64,000 nt of DNA from an uncultured Flavobacteriales bacterium (GTDB lineage: Bacteria > Bacteroidota > Bacteroidia > Flavobacteriales > BACL11): contig CAJQJY010000010.1 in assembly GCA_905478765.1 (NCBI GenBank), positions 1 to 64,000 of the forward strand. The letters run 5' to 3'. Numbering within the stretch: position 1 is the first letter of the stretch; every line of letters begins with the position of its first letter. The notes under the pieces were generated by a model. That model did not search any database, had not been told where the DNA came from, and saw only the letters and a list, made by a program, of their open reading frames with translations. This document shows positions 43,781-52,519 of the stretch, piece by piece. The position numbers and the translations under genes were made by a program.

Positions 43781-44911
43781 TTATAGCCTAAGATCTAATT
43801 TTTTAACCATCATGTTTTTCCATTTTGTAAAAGTTCCTTCTTCTAATTGTTTTTGAGCCTCTTCCATTAACCATAAGTAAAATCGGATATTGTGTAAAGT
43901 AGCTATTTGTTTACCAAGCAATTCATTACTTCTAAAAAGATGACGTACATAGGCTTTTGTATAAGTGCTATCAACAAAAGAGGTCCCGTTTGGGTCAAGT
44001 GGGCTGTAATCATTCTCCCACTTTTTATTCTTTAAGTTTATAGTTCCTTCTGATGTAAATATCATTCCATTTCTAGCATTTCTTGTAGGCATAACACAAT
44101 CAAACATATCAATCCCTAGCGCAATATTTTCTAAAAGATTTACAGGGGTTCCAACTCCCATTAAGTATCTGGGTTTATCCCAAGGTAATACTGAACAAAC
44201 AGTCTCTGTCATTTCATACATCATATGATGTGGCTCCCCAACTGAAAGTCCTCCAATAGCATTTCCTTCTCTTTCAAAACTTGCAATTTTTTCTGCAGAT
44301 TGCAAACGCAAATCTTTATAAACACTTCCTTGTACAATTGGAAAAAATGTTTGTTCAAATCCGTATTTTCCTTCAGTAAAATCAAATCTATCACAACATC
44401 TTTTGAGCCATCTATGTGTCATGTGCATTGATCTTTTCGCATAATCATAATCACAAGGGTAGGGTGTGCATTCATCAAAAGCCATAATAATATCTGCACC
44501 AATAGTTCTTTGCACATCTATTGCATATTCAGGTGTAAAAAAGTGATAACTACCATCAATATGAGATTGAAATTTCACGCCTTTTTCTTCTATTTTTCTT
44601 GTTCCTGAAAGTGAATAAACTTGATATCCACCACTATCAGTAAGTAAAGGTTTATCCCATCCTATAAATTTATGCAATCCACCTGCTCCTTCAATTATAT
44701 CAAGCCCTGGTCGTAAGTATAAGTGGTAAGTATTTCCTAAAATTATTTGAGCTAAAGTATCTTCAACTAACTCATGTTGATGCACTCCTTTCACCGTTCC
44801 AGCAGTACCAACAGGCATAAAAATGGGAGTTTTTATTTTTCCGTGTGCTGTTTCAATTTCCCCTAATCTAGCTTTGCTTTGCTTATCTTCTTGTAATAAT
44901 GTAAACTTCAT
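43781..44911 (-). CDS. tgt: Queuine tRNA-ribosyltransferase lacking the zinc cysteines
   Basis: 376 residues. It exchanges guanine-34 for preQ1 in GUN-anticodon tRNAs. The TIM barrel shows general acid Asp92 in LTDSGGYQV, GGLSVGEPH, and nucleophile Asp271 in MFDCVMPTRNARNG. The usual C-x-C-x2-C zinc knot is replaced by G309-T-S311-x2-D314 (DPNGTSFVDSTY), while the fourth ligand His340 remains. From memory, other Bacteroidota Tgt proteins share this loss. Followed without gap by the LptG-like gene. Confidence 0.94.
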   Translation of the reverse strand: MKFTLLQEDKQSKARLGEIETAHGKIKTPIFMPVGTAGTVKGVHQHELVEDTLAQIILGNTYHLYLRPGLDIIEGAGGLHKFIGWDKPLLTDSGGYQVYSLSGTRKIEEKGVKFQSHIDGSYHFFTPEYAIDVQRTIGADIIMAFDECTPYPCDYDYAKRSMHMTHRWLKRCCDRFDFTEGKYGFEQTFFPIVQGSVYKDLRLQSAEKIASFEREGNAIGGLSVGEPHHMMYEMTETVCSVLPWDKPRYLMGVGTPVNLLENIALGIDMFDCVMPTRNARNGMIFTSEGTINLKNKKWENDYSPLDPNGTSFVDSTYTKAYVRHLFRSNELLGKQIATLHNIRFYLWLMEEAQKQLEEGTFTKWKNMMVKKLDLRL

Positions 44912-44916
44912 GTATG

Positions 44917-44924
44917 CAAAAGTA
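44917..44924 (-). promoter_or_regulatory. -7 element of tgt, leaderless type
   Basis: TACTTTTG on the minus strand, perfect TAnnTTTG, five bases before the ATG at 44911. No -33 TTG at normal spacing. Confidence 0.55.
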
Positions 44925-45005
44925 ATTTAATTTCAAAAATATTGACTCGTGACTAATGAAAAGTAACTAGTGCCTTGTTTCTAGTAGCTAAAAACAATCT
45001 TTTAG

Positions 45006-45013
45006 TATTTTTG
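45006..45013 (+). promoter_or_regulatory. -7 element of RNase P RNA
   Basis: TATTTTTG, perfect TAnnTTTG, six bases before the start of the P1 helix. Confidence 0.65.
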
Positions 45014-45016
45014 CAC

Positions 45017-45312
45017 AAGTAATTACTGATGCTATCGCTTTTAATTAAGAGGAAAGTCCGGACACCATAGAGCAATATAATGGGTAGCGCCCATCTGCCG
45101 CAAGGTATGGACAAGTGCAACAGAAAGTATGTACAGGTAATGCTGTAGTGAAAACAGGTAAACTCTATATGGTGCAATACCATGTATATCAGGATTTAAG
45201 GGCTGCTCGCTTTTTCCTGAGGGGTAGGTAGCTTGAGGTAATAGGTAACTATTATCCTAGACAAATGATGGCACTCTTAGGAGAACAGAATCCGGCTTAT
45301 GTGTAATTACTG
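45017..45312 (+). ncRNA. rnpB: RNase P RNA (bacterial type A)
   Basis: The conserved 5' core GAGGAAAGTCCGGACACC lies at 45049-45066. The middle holds ACAGAAAGTATGTACAGG and GTGAAAACAGGTAAACTC. The conserved 3' half runs GGTAACTATTATCCTAGAC ... ACAGAATCCGGCTTA (to 45299). P1 forms between GTAATTAC at 45019-45026 and 45303-45310. At about 295 nt it is on the short side for type A. It trims tRNA 5' leaders with protein RnpA. A strong terminator follows. Confidence 0.95.
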
Positions 45313-45318
45313 ATATAA

Positions 45319-45347
45319 AGCCGACACTTAGGTGTCGGCTTTTTTTA
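45319..45347 (+). terminator. Intrinsic terminator of RNase P RNA
   Basis: Stem AGCCGACAC (45319-45327), loop TTAG, stem GTGTCGGCT (45332-45340), then seven T in all from 45340. Confidence 0.95.
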
Positions 45348-45353
45348 TCTTTG
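45346..45353 (+). promoter_or_regulatory. -7 element directly after the rnpB terminator, leaderless type
   Basis: TATCTTTG, perfect TAnnTTTG, overlapping the terminator T-run and only four bases before the ATG at 45358. Confidence 0.55.
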
Positions 45354-45357
45354 CCTT

Positions 45358-46275
45358 ATGAGATTTTTAATATTTATACTATCTTTTTTATTTACGTTTC
45401 AGATTTCAGCTCAAGATACTTTAATGCCTATTATTTTCTTAGATGATATTCTAATTTCAGAAGAAAATAATGGTTTTACTGTTGAGGATTTTGTGGGTTA
45501 TGTTAAAAAGGATACAACTTTTTACATGGGGTTTAAGCATTTGAGGTATTACTCTCATCAATTTAATAGTGAATTAAACATATTCAATAAAAAAGGAGAA
45601 ACAATTGGGACTTTAATTAAGAAAGGGACACACTTTTCTGATGAAAAAAAGGCATGGATTGTAAATGATACTATTATTGATAATGGTAAAATCTTTAAAA
45701 GAAACGGGAAATACCGTTATTATACTCCAGAGGCTTTTGATGAGGTGTTCTTTCCAAAAGACACTATTGATGTAAGTATGCAAATTTCAGACGATATAAA
45801 TGAAGATGACACCCAAAATATGCGTGATGCCAAAACAGTAGGTTTTTCTATAGGTACTGATGGGGTGGAGCAGAATAAGGGAGGGGTAAAAAAGAAATTA
45901 GCCATTTTTGATATTGAGATGCAGCAATATTATAACTATACAATTAGTGATACTATTTACAATGGCAGAGATTGTTATTCTTTTACAGTTAAGGTTAAGG
46001 ATACTTTATTAGACAAAGAAAAAGAGGGGGCACTTATCAGAAAAATTGTTTCCTATTTTGATAAAGAGAATTTTAATGTGATTTATAGAGAGTATAAATT
46101 TATATATAGTAATTGGTTTTTAGATTTAGATATGGATATTATTGTTAATATGGATTATGTACGTAATAAACATATTCCAACTTACATCCACTATAAAGGA
46201 TATTGGGATGTAATATTTTTTAAGCCTGAACGAGCAGAGTTTAAGTTAAAAAATACAAATTACTTAGTTAACTAA
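45358..46275 (+). CDS. Exported protein of unknown function
   Basis: 305 residues, signal peptide 1-18 (FQISAQ). The mature protein is strand-rich with many Asp/Lys/Tyr residues and no transmembrane segment, Cys pair or catalytic motif that I recognise. A segment near 195-245 (YNYTISDTIYNGRDCYSF ... KIVSYFDKENFNVI) resembles periplasmic beta-barrel or lipocalin-like folds only loosely. The last 4 bases overlap the convergent CDGSH gene. I do not recognise a family. Confidence 0.75.
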   Translation: MRFLIFILSFLFTFQISAQDTLMPIIFLDDILISEENNGFTVEDFVGYVKKDTTFYMGFKHLRYYSHQFNSELNIFNKKGETIGTLIKKGTHFSDEKKAWIVNDTIIDNGKIFKRNGKYRYYTPEAFDEVFFPKDTIDVSMQISDDINEDDTQNMRDAKTVGFSIGTDGVEQNKGGVKKKLAIFDIEMQQYYNYTISDTIYNGRDCYSFTVKVKDTLLDKEKEGALIRKIVSYFDKENFNVIYREYKFIYSNWFLDLDMDIIVNMDYVRNKHIPTYIHYKGYWDVIFFKPERAEFKLKNTNYLVN

Positions 46276-46511
46276 AGGCTTTTATGTGAACCATCACAGA
46301 AGGCGCCTTTATTAGAATGTTTACATCCGCACCATGCTATTTTGGTGTCTTCTTCCAAAATTACTATTTCTGGAGAAAATCCTGTTCCTTTATGGCTCCC
46401 GTCACAATAAGGGTCTTTACTGCTTAACCCACAAGTGCAAAAAGCTCTTTTGCCAGCTTTTTCATTTGTTATATAAGGTGATTTTTGTGTAATTTTTGGT
46501 AACTTTTGCAT
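46272..46511 (-). CDS. CDGSH iron-sulfur protein with two cluster motifs
   Basis: 79 residues. Two CDGSH-type [2Fe-2S] sites: Cys25-x-Cys27 ... Cys36-DGS-His40 and Cys61-x-Cys63 ... Cys72-DGS-His76. Each has the 3Cys-1His ligand set, so both clusters should form (MitoNEET/Miner2-like internal duplication). Possible redox or cluster-transfer role; partner unknown. No transmembrane anchor. Confidence 0.93.
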   Translation of the reverse strand: MQKLPKITQKSPYITNEKAGKRAFCTCGLSSKDPYCDGSHKGTGFSPEIVILEEDTKIAWCGCKHSNKGAFCDGSHKSL

Positions 46512-46528
46512 GTATTTTTTATTTTTAG

Positions 46529-46536
46529 CAAATATA
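46529..46536 (-). promoter_or_regulatory. -7 element of CDGSH gene
   Basis: TATATTTG on the minus strand, perfect TAnnTTTG, 17 bases before the ATG at 46511. Confidence 0.5.
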
Positions 46537-46605
46537 GGAAAAATCTATTACTAAAAATGATGTAACTTTTTTCTTAATAAAAAAGCAGATTATAAAAAAA
46601 CCTTT

Positions 46606-46613
46606 TATATTTG
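46606..46613 (+). promoter_or_regulatory. -7 element of rpmH
   Basis: TATATTTG, perfect TAnnTTTG, 29 bases before the ATG at 46643. Confidence 0.6.
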
Positions 46614-46642
46614 CAGCCCAGAAATTTAAAAGAATTAAAGTC

Positions 46643-46801
46643 ATGCCAAAAAGAACATTTCAACCATCTAACAGAAAAAGAAAAAATAAACACGGTTTTA
46701 TGGATCGTATGTCTTCAGCTAATGGACAGCAAGTAATTGCAAGAAGAAGAGCGAAAGGAAGAGCCCGTTTAACGGTTTCTGATGAAATGGGTCATAAATA
46801 A
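46643..46801 (+). CDS. rpmH: 50S ribosomal protein L34
   Basis: 52 residues beginning [20 protein letters not shown] and ending VSDEMGHK, with RARGRAR-like basic core ([15 protein letters not shown]). Clear L34. It is monocistronic, with a TATATTTG element before it and a strong terminator 25 bases after it. The usual dnaA/rnpA neighbours are absent, although RNase P RNA is 1.3 kb away. Confidence 0.97.
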   Translation: MPKRTFQPSNRKRKNKHGFMDRMSSANGQQVIARRRAKGRARLTVSDEMGHK

Positions 46802-46825
46802 TAAATGATTGATATTTATATATAG

Positions 46826-46857
46826 AGGTGTTGCTTTTGCAACACCTTTTTTTTTTT
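46826..46857 (+). terminator. Intrinsic terminator of rpmH
   Basis: Stem AGGTGTTGC (46826-46834), loop TTTT, stem GCAACACCT (46839-46847), then a T-run of about 11. Confidence 0.95.
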
Positions 46858-46950
46858 AATATAAGAGTAAAACTTGTTAATATCTATTAATAAATAGCAC
46901 CTAAAATAAAAAACAAAAAATTGTAAATTCGCAAATACATAAATAAAGAA

Positions 46951-49797
46951 ATGCCAAAAAATAATAAATTAAAATCAGTACTAATTATAGGAAGTGGTCC
47001 TATTGTAATTGGGCAAGCATGTGAGTTTGATTATTCAGGATCCCAAGCAGCAAGATCACTTAGAGAGGAAGGGATTAAGGTTTCATTAATCAATTCTAAT
47101 CCTGCAACTATTATGACTGATAAGGTTGTAGCTGATCATATTTACTTAAAGCCTCTTACGACTGCATCAATTATTGAGATATTAGAAAAAAGTAATATTG
47201 ATGCTGTATTACCAACAATGGGTGGACAAACAGCCCTAAACCTTTGTATTGAAGTAGATGAAAAAGGGATTTGGGAAAAGTATGGTGTTGATATTATTGG
47301 TGTCGATATTGCTGCTATTCATATTACTGAGGACAGAGAGCAGTTCCGTAAGTTAATGAATGAAATTGATATTCCTGTTGCACCTGCTCGTATTGCAACT
47401 TCATTTTTAGAGGGAAAAGAAATAGCACAAGAATTAGGGTTTCCATTAGTAATTCGTCCTTCATTTACATTGGGTGGAAGTGGAGCTGCATTTGTACATA
47501 CTAAGGAAGAGTTTGAGGATTTATTATCTAAAGGTTTACATGCTTCACCAATTCATGAAGTGTTAATTGATAAAGCAGTATTGGGTTGGAAAGAATATGA
47601 ATTAGAACTTTTACGTGATGATAATGACAATGTAATCATCATCTGTAATATTGAAAATTTGGATCCCATGGGAATTCATACTGGAGATTCCATTACGATT
47701 GCTCCTGCAATGACTTTGGCAGATACTACTTATCAAAGAATGCGTGACATGGCAATAAAAATGATGCGTTCTATTGGTGATTTTGCAGGAGGATGTAATG
47801 TGCAGTTTGCTATAAACCCTGAATCAACAGAAGAGATTATTGCTATTGAGATTAACCCTAGGGTTTCTCGTTCATCAGCATTAGCATCTAAGGCAACTGG
47901 CTATCCTATTGCAAAAATTGCTTCTAAGTTAGCAATTGGTTATACTTTGGATGAGTTAGACAATCAAATTACAAAATCAACTTCAGCTTATTTTGAGCCA
48001 ACTCTGGATTATGTTGTTGTTAAAATTCCTAGATGGAATTTTGATAAATTTAAAGGTTCAGATATAGAATTAGGCCTTCAGATGAAGTCAGTAGGAGAGG
48101 TGATGTCTATTGGGCGTTCATTCCAAGAGGCGTTACAAAAAGCTTGTCAATCTTTAGAGATTGGAAGGAATGGATTAGGAGCTGATGGAAAAGGTGAAAC
48201 TGATCAAGATAAAATCTTGTATGAATTAAAACATGCTAGTGGAGATAGAATTTTTAGAGTTTATGATGCCATGAGAATTGGTATTCCAACTAAAAAAATT
48301 CATGACATAACAAGAATTGATTACTGGTTTCTACACCAAATTGAAGAAATGGTCGTGTTAGAAAAAGAGATTGAAAACTACACTATTGAAACTATTCCAA
48401 CTGAATTGCTTTTGGAAGCAAAGATGACAGGTTATGCTGATAGGCAAATAGCTCATTTAGTAAAGTGTTTGGAAAGTTCAGTATATGATAAGCGTAATAA
48501 TGAAAATATTAAGCGTGTGTATAAGTTAGTAGATACTTGTGCTGCAGAGTTTACAGCCAAAACACCTTATTATTATTCTACTTTTGAAATGTCTAAAGAA
48601 GTAAATGGAGAACAATTTGCTGAAAATGAAAGTATTTCTTCTGAAAAGAAAAAAATTATTGTTTTGGGGTCTGGACCCAATAGAATTGGGCAAGGAATTG
48701 AATTTGACTATTCTTGTGTGCATGGGGTGTTAGCAGCTAAAGAATGTGGTTATGAAACTATTATGATAAATTGTAATCCTGAAACTGTTTCTACTGATTT
48801 TGATACTGCTGATAAACTTTATTTTGAACCTGTTTTCTGGGAGCATATCTATGATATTATTCGTCATGAAAAACCGGCAGGAGTAATTGTACAGCTAGGC
48901 GGGCAGACAGCACTTAAATTAGCTGAAAAATTAGAGCGTTACGGTATTAAAATAATGGGTACTTCTTACAATGCTTTGGATGTTGCTGAAGATAGAGGAA
49001 GGTTCTCGGAATTACTGAAAGAACACAATATTCCTTATCCAGAATTTGCAGTAGCAGAAACAGCTGAACAGGCTATTGGAATCTCTAAAACTTTAAACTT
49101 CCCAATTTTGGTTCGTCCTTCTTATGTTTTAGGCGGACAAGGAATGAAAATTGTAATTAACGAAGAAGAACTAGAACATCATATTGTTAATCTTTTAAAA
49201 GATATGCCAGGCAATCAAGTGCTTTTAGATCATTATTTGGATAAAGCGATTGAGGCAGAAGCAGATGCTATTTGTGATGGAGAAAATGTATATATTATTG
49301 GAATGATGGAGCATATTGAACCTTGTGGAATTCATTCTGGAGATTCTTATGCAGTGCTTCCAACTTTTGATTTAAGCGACAATGTACGTCAGCAAATGAT
49401 TGATATTACAAAAAAAATTGCGGTTGCACTAGAAACAGTTGGTTTGATTAATATTCAGTTTGCCATTAAGGATGATATAGTTTATGTAATTGAAGCTAAT
49501 CCAAGAGCATCAAGAACTGTACCTTTTATTGCTAAGGCGTATGATGAGCCTTATGTAAAGTATGCTGCAAAAGTGATGTTGGGAGATAAAAAAGTTACGG
49601 ATTTTAATTTTAACCCTACTAAGGGTGGTTATGCAATAAAGGTTCCGGTATTTTCGTTTGATAAATTCCCTGATGTAAATAAAGAATTAGGTCCAGAAAT
49701 GAAATCAACAGGAGAAGCAATTTATTTTATTGATGATTTAAAAGATGACTACTTTACCAAAGTATATTCTGAACGAAATCTATATTTGAGTAGATAA
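46951..49797 (+). CDS. carB: Carbamoyl-phosphate synthase large subunit, without the C-terminal regulatory domain
   Basis: 948 residues. Two homologous halves, each with biotin-carboxylase-like ATP-grasp: IGSGPIVIGQACEFDYSG and EINPRVSRSSALASKATG in the first, LGSGPNRIGQGIEFDYSC and EANPRASRTVPFIAK in the second. It makes carbamoyl phosphate for pyrimidines and arginine. The E. coli enzyme is about 1073 residues; here the protein stops after the second ATP-grasp domain, so the MGS allosteric domain (UMP/ornithine site) is missing. The upstream element TAAATTCG (46924-46931) may be its -7 box. The small subunit gene is not in the window. Confidence 0.96.
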   Translation: MPKNNKLKSVLIIGSGPIVIGQACEFDYSGSQAARSLREEGIKVSLINSNPATIMTDKVVADHIYLKPLTTASIIEILEKSNIDAVLPTMGGQTALNLCIEVDEKGIWEKYGVDIIGVDIAAIHITEDREQFRKLMNEIDIPVAPARIATSFLEGKEIAQELGFPLVIRPSFTLGGSGAAFVHTKEEFEDLLSKGLHASPIHEVLIDKAVLGWKEYELELLRDDNDNVIIICNIENLDPMGIHTGDSITIAPAMTLADTTYQRMRDMAIKMMRSIGDFAGGCNVQFAINPESTEEIIAIEINPRVSRSSALASKATGYPIAKIASKLAIGYTLDELDNQITKSTSAYFEPTLDYVVVKIPRWNFDKFKGSDIELGLQMKSVGEVMSIGRSFQEALQKACQSLEIGRNGLGADGKGETDQDKILYELKHASGDRIFRVYDAMRIGIPTKKIHDITRIDYWFLHQIEEMVVLEKEIENYTIETIPTELLLEAKMTGYADRQIAHLVKCLESSVYDKRNNENIKRVYKLVDTCAAEFTAKTPYYYSTFEMSKEVNGEQFAENESISSEKKKIIVLGSGPNRIGQGIEFDYSCVHGVLAAKECGYETIMINCNPETVSTDFDTADKLYFEPVFWEHIYDIIRHEKPAGVIVQLGGQTALKLAEKLERYGIKIMGTSYNALDVAEDRGRFSELLKEHNIPYPEFAVAETAEQAIGISKTLNFPILVRPSYVLGGQGMKIVINEEELEHHIVNLLKDMPGNQVLLDHYLDKAIEAEADAICDGENVYIIGMMEHIEPCGIHSGDSYAVLPTFDLSDNVRQQMIDITKKIAVALETVGLINIQFAIKDDIVYVIEANPRASRTVPFIAKAYDEPYVKYAAKVMLGDKKVTDFNFNPTKGGYAIKVPVFSFDKFPDVNKELGPEMKSTGEAIYFIDDLKDDYFTKVYSERNLYLSR

Positions 49798-49798
49798 T

Positions 49799-50071
49799 AT
49801 GTTAGCAGGATTAATTAAATTTTTATTTTGGTTTTTCTTTATTTCATATTTAATAAAGACACTCACTAAGTTGTTAGCACCAATTTTATTAAAACGTTTT
49901 GCTTATAAAATACAAGATCGTTTTCAACAGCAGTTTAATAAGCAACATCAAAATCAACCAAACCCACCACAACAGGAGGGAAAGGTGACACTTGAAAAAA
50001 ATAAACCTTCCACAAAAACTAAATCTGATAATGTAGGTGATTATGTTGATTTTGAAGAAGTTGAAGAGTAA
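49799..50071 (+). CDS. DUF4834 family protein
   Basis: 90 residues. One N-terminal transmembrane helix (about 5-22, LIKFLFWFFFISYLI), then a short helix (LLAPILLKRFAYKIQDRFQQQF), a Gln/Asn/Pro-rich linker, and an acidic end DYVDFEEVEE. That pattern matches DUF4834. One base after carB and 9 before the YfhO gene, so likely in one transcript. Function unknown. Confidence 0.8.
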   Translation: MLAGLIKFLFWFFFISYLIKTLTKLLAPILLKRFAYKIQDRFQQQFNKQHQNQPNPPQQEGKVTLEKNKPSTKTKSDNVGDYVDFEEVEE

Positions 50072-50080
50072 AATACAAAT

Positions 50081-52519
50081 ATGAAACAAATTAAAAAACT
50101 AAGCCCACATCTAATAGTAATCCTATTATTTGTAGGTATTTCTTTTGCCTATTTTTCACCCGTTATGCAAGGTAAAGTATTGGATATGCCTGATATAAAG
50201 CACTGGAAAGGAATGAGTAAAGAAGTTCAAGATTTCAGAGAAGATACAGGAGAAGAAGCACTTTGGACCAACTCTATGTTCTCAGGAATGCCAGCTTATC
50301 AGATTTCTACAAAATCAAATGCTAATTTAATCCAATATGTTGTTAAGGCTATTTCTTTAGGAATTCCAAGGCCAGCCAATCTATTGTTCTTGTATTTGTT
50401 AGGATTTTATTTGTTGTTGCTAAGTGTTAAAGTTGATTATAGACTCTCAGCTGTAGGTGCAATTGCTTTTGCTTTTTCTTCCTACTTTTTTATCATTATA
50501 ATGGCTGGTCATATGACTAAAGCACATGCAATAGCTTATGTGCCAATGGTAGTGGCAGCTGTACTTTATACCTACAGAGGAAGGATTTTTCTAGGAGGAG
50601 TACTGACTGCATTAGCTGTTGCTTTGGAACTTTATGCTAACCACTTACAAATTACTTATTACTTAGTGTTGGTGCTTATTTTAATAGGAATAGTTCAGTT
50701 TGTTAAAGATTTAAAAGCTAATAATATTTCCAGTTTTGCAAAGCGTTCAGGGGTTTTGGTTTTAGCTGCTTTATTAGCTTCTGGTACTGCTGTTACTCGT
50801 CTGAGTACAACTATGGAATACGGTAAAGAAAGTACGAGAGGAAAATCAGAACTCACCAATGATTTGGATAATAAAACTTCTGGTTTGGATAAGGATTATG
50901 CTACTTCTTGGAGTTATGGAATTGCTGAAACATTTACATTGCTGATTCCTAATTTTTATGGCGGTGCCTCACAAGGAGAGTTGACTACTGATTCTGAAAC
51001 TTATCAGGCAATAAAAAGAGCTCCTAATGCAAAGCAGCTTATTAAGCAATTACCACTTTATTGGGGAACCCAACCTTTTACTTCTGGCCCTACCTATGCT
51101 GGTTCAATAGTTATGTTCCTTTTTATTTTTGGTTTATTATTTGTAAAATCAGAAATGAGAGTTTGGATTTTATTGGCGACTATAATGTCTATTATGCTGG
51201 CTTGGGGTAAAAACTTTATGCCCCTTACTGATTTATTTCTGGAATATTTTCCTGGATATAATAAGTTCCGTGCAGTATCCATGATATTAGTAATTGCAGA
51301 ATTTACTTTACCCCTTTTAGGTTTTGTAGCCTTGAATAAATTTTTATCAGAAGATAATGAAGATTATGAAACTGATAAAAAGGTTAAGGATATTAAAACA
51401 CAGAAGGTGTCACATGCTTTAGTTAAAAGTAAGAAGTTAATTTCATTAAATCTAGCTTTCTATATTGCGGGGGGTATTACTTTAGTTTTTGCTTTAATTC
51501 CCAATTTATTTTTTGATTTTGCAGGTGGTCAAGATGATAGTCTAGCAAAAAGCGGTTGGCCAATTGATGCCTTGCAAGCAGATAGAGCAGGACTATTAAG
51601 TGCTGATGCTTGGCGTTCCTTTATATTTATTGCGCTTACTTTTGGGACAATGTGGATGTTCTTAAAAAACAAATTCAGTAGTAAATATGTTATTCTTATC
51701 GTTGGAGTGTTGGTGTTAGCTGATATGTGGACGGTTAATAAGCGCTACTTGAATGATGATAATTTTGCAAGAAAATCTAAGGTAGAGATACCTTATCAAG
51801 CAACTGTAGCTGATCAACAGATATTTAGAGATACTGATCCGAATTTCAGGGTATTTAATCAGTCTGTAAGTACTTTTAATGATGCTAGCACTTCTTACTT
51901 TCATAAATCAATTGGAGGTTATCATGGTGCAAAATTAAAGCGTTACCAAGAATTGATTGAAAATCATATTTCAAAAGGAAATATGGCAGTATTAAATATG
52001 TTAAATACTAAGTATTTCATTACGCCAAAAGGACAAGCACAGCAAAACCCTGGTGCAATGGGTAATGCTTGGTTTATCAATGAAATTAATATGGTTCCTA
52101 ATGCTGATGCTGAAATTGCCTCACTTAACGGATTTAACCCTACAAATACAGCCATTGTTGATGTTAGGTTTAGTGAGCAAATAATAGATGGTTTAGATAA
52201 TTCTGGTTCTAGTATTACTTTAGCAGAGTACAAGCCCAATTATTTGAAATACAATTCTACTACATCAAAAAATGGCATAGCTATTTTTTCTGAAATCTAT
52301 TATGATAAAGGATGGAATGCTTATGTTGATGGGGAGTTAAAACCTCATTTTAGAGCAAATTACGTATTAAGAGGAATGCAAATTCCTGCCGGAAACCATG
52401 TTGTTGAGTTTAAGTTTGAACCTTTAGTATATCATTTATCGGAGCGTATTGCATTTACATCATCTATTATATTGTTATTACTATTAACTTTTGTTTCGGT
52501 TAAGGAATTAAAGGCTTAA
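50081..52519 (+). CDS. YfhO-type multi-pass membrane protein
   Basis: 812 residues with about 12 transmembrane helices in the first 560 residues and a C-terminal periplasmic beta domain (EIYYDKGWNAYVDG ... HVVEFKFEPLVY), then a last helix. YfhO proteins belong to the GT-C-like membrane glycosyltransferases and in Firmicutes are linked to glycosylation of teichoic acid. The N-terminal first loop and SYFFIIIMAGHMTKAHAIAYVP fit. The stop overlaps the next glycosyltransferase start (TAATG). Confidence 0.85.
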   Translation: MKQIKKLSPHLIVILLFVGISFAYFSPVMQGKVLDMPDIKHWKGMSKEVQDFREDTGEEALWTNSMFSGMPAYQISTKSNANLIQYVVKAISLGIPRPANLLFLYLLGFYLLLLSVKVDYRLSAVGAIAFAFSSYFFIIIMAGHMTKAHAIAYVPMVVAAVLYTYRGRIFLGGVLTALAVALELYANHLQITYYLVLVLILIGIVQFVKDLKANNISSFAKRSGVLVLAALLASGTAVTRLSTTMEYGKESTRGKSELTNDLDNKTSGLDKDYATSWSYGIAETFTLLIPNFYGGASQGELTTDSETYQAIKRAPNAKQLIKQLPLYWGTQPFTSGPTYAGSIVMFLFIFGLLFVKSEMRVWILLATIMSIMLAWGKNFMPLTDLFLEYFPGYNKFRAVSMILVIAEFTLPLLGFVALNKFLSEDNEDYETDKKVKDIKTQKVSHALVKSKKLISLNLAFYIAGGITLVFALIPNLFFDFAGGQDDSLAKSGWPIDALQADRAGLLSADAWRSFIFIALTFGTMWMFLKNKFSSKYVILIVGVLVLADMWTVNKRYLNDDNFARKSKVEIPYQATVADQQIFRDTDPNFRVFNQSVSTFNDASTSYFHKSIGGYHGAKLKRYQELIENHISKGNMAVLNMLNTKYFITPKGQAQQNPGAMGNAWFINEINMVPNADAEIASLNGFNPTNTAIVDVRFSEQIIDGLDNSGSSITLAEYKPNYLKYNSTTSKNGIAIFSEIYYDKGWNAYVDGELKPHFRANYVLRGMQIPAGNHVVEFKFEPLVYHLSERIAFTSSIILLLLLTFVSVKELKA

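Noticed and set aside
44953-45183. Minus-strand ORF of 76 codons
   Set aside because: It lies mostly in the RNase P RNA, whose conserved core explains the sequence.
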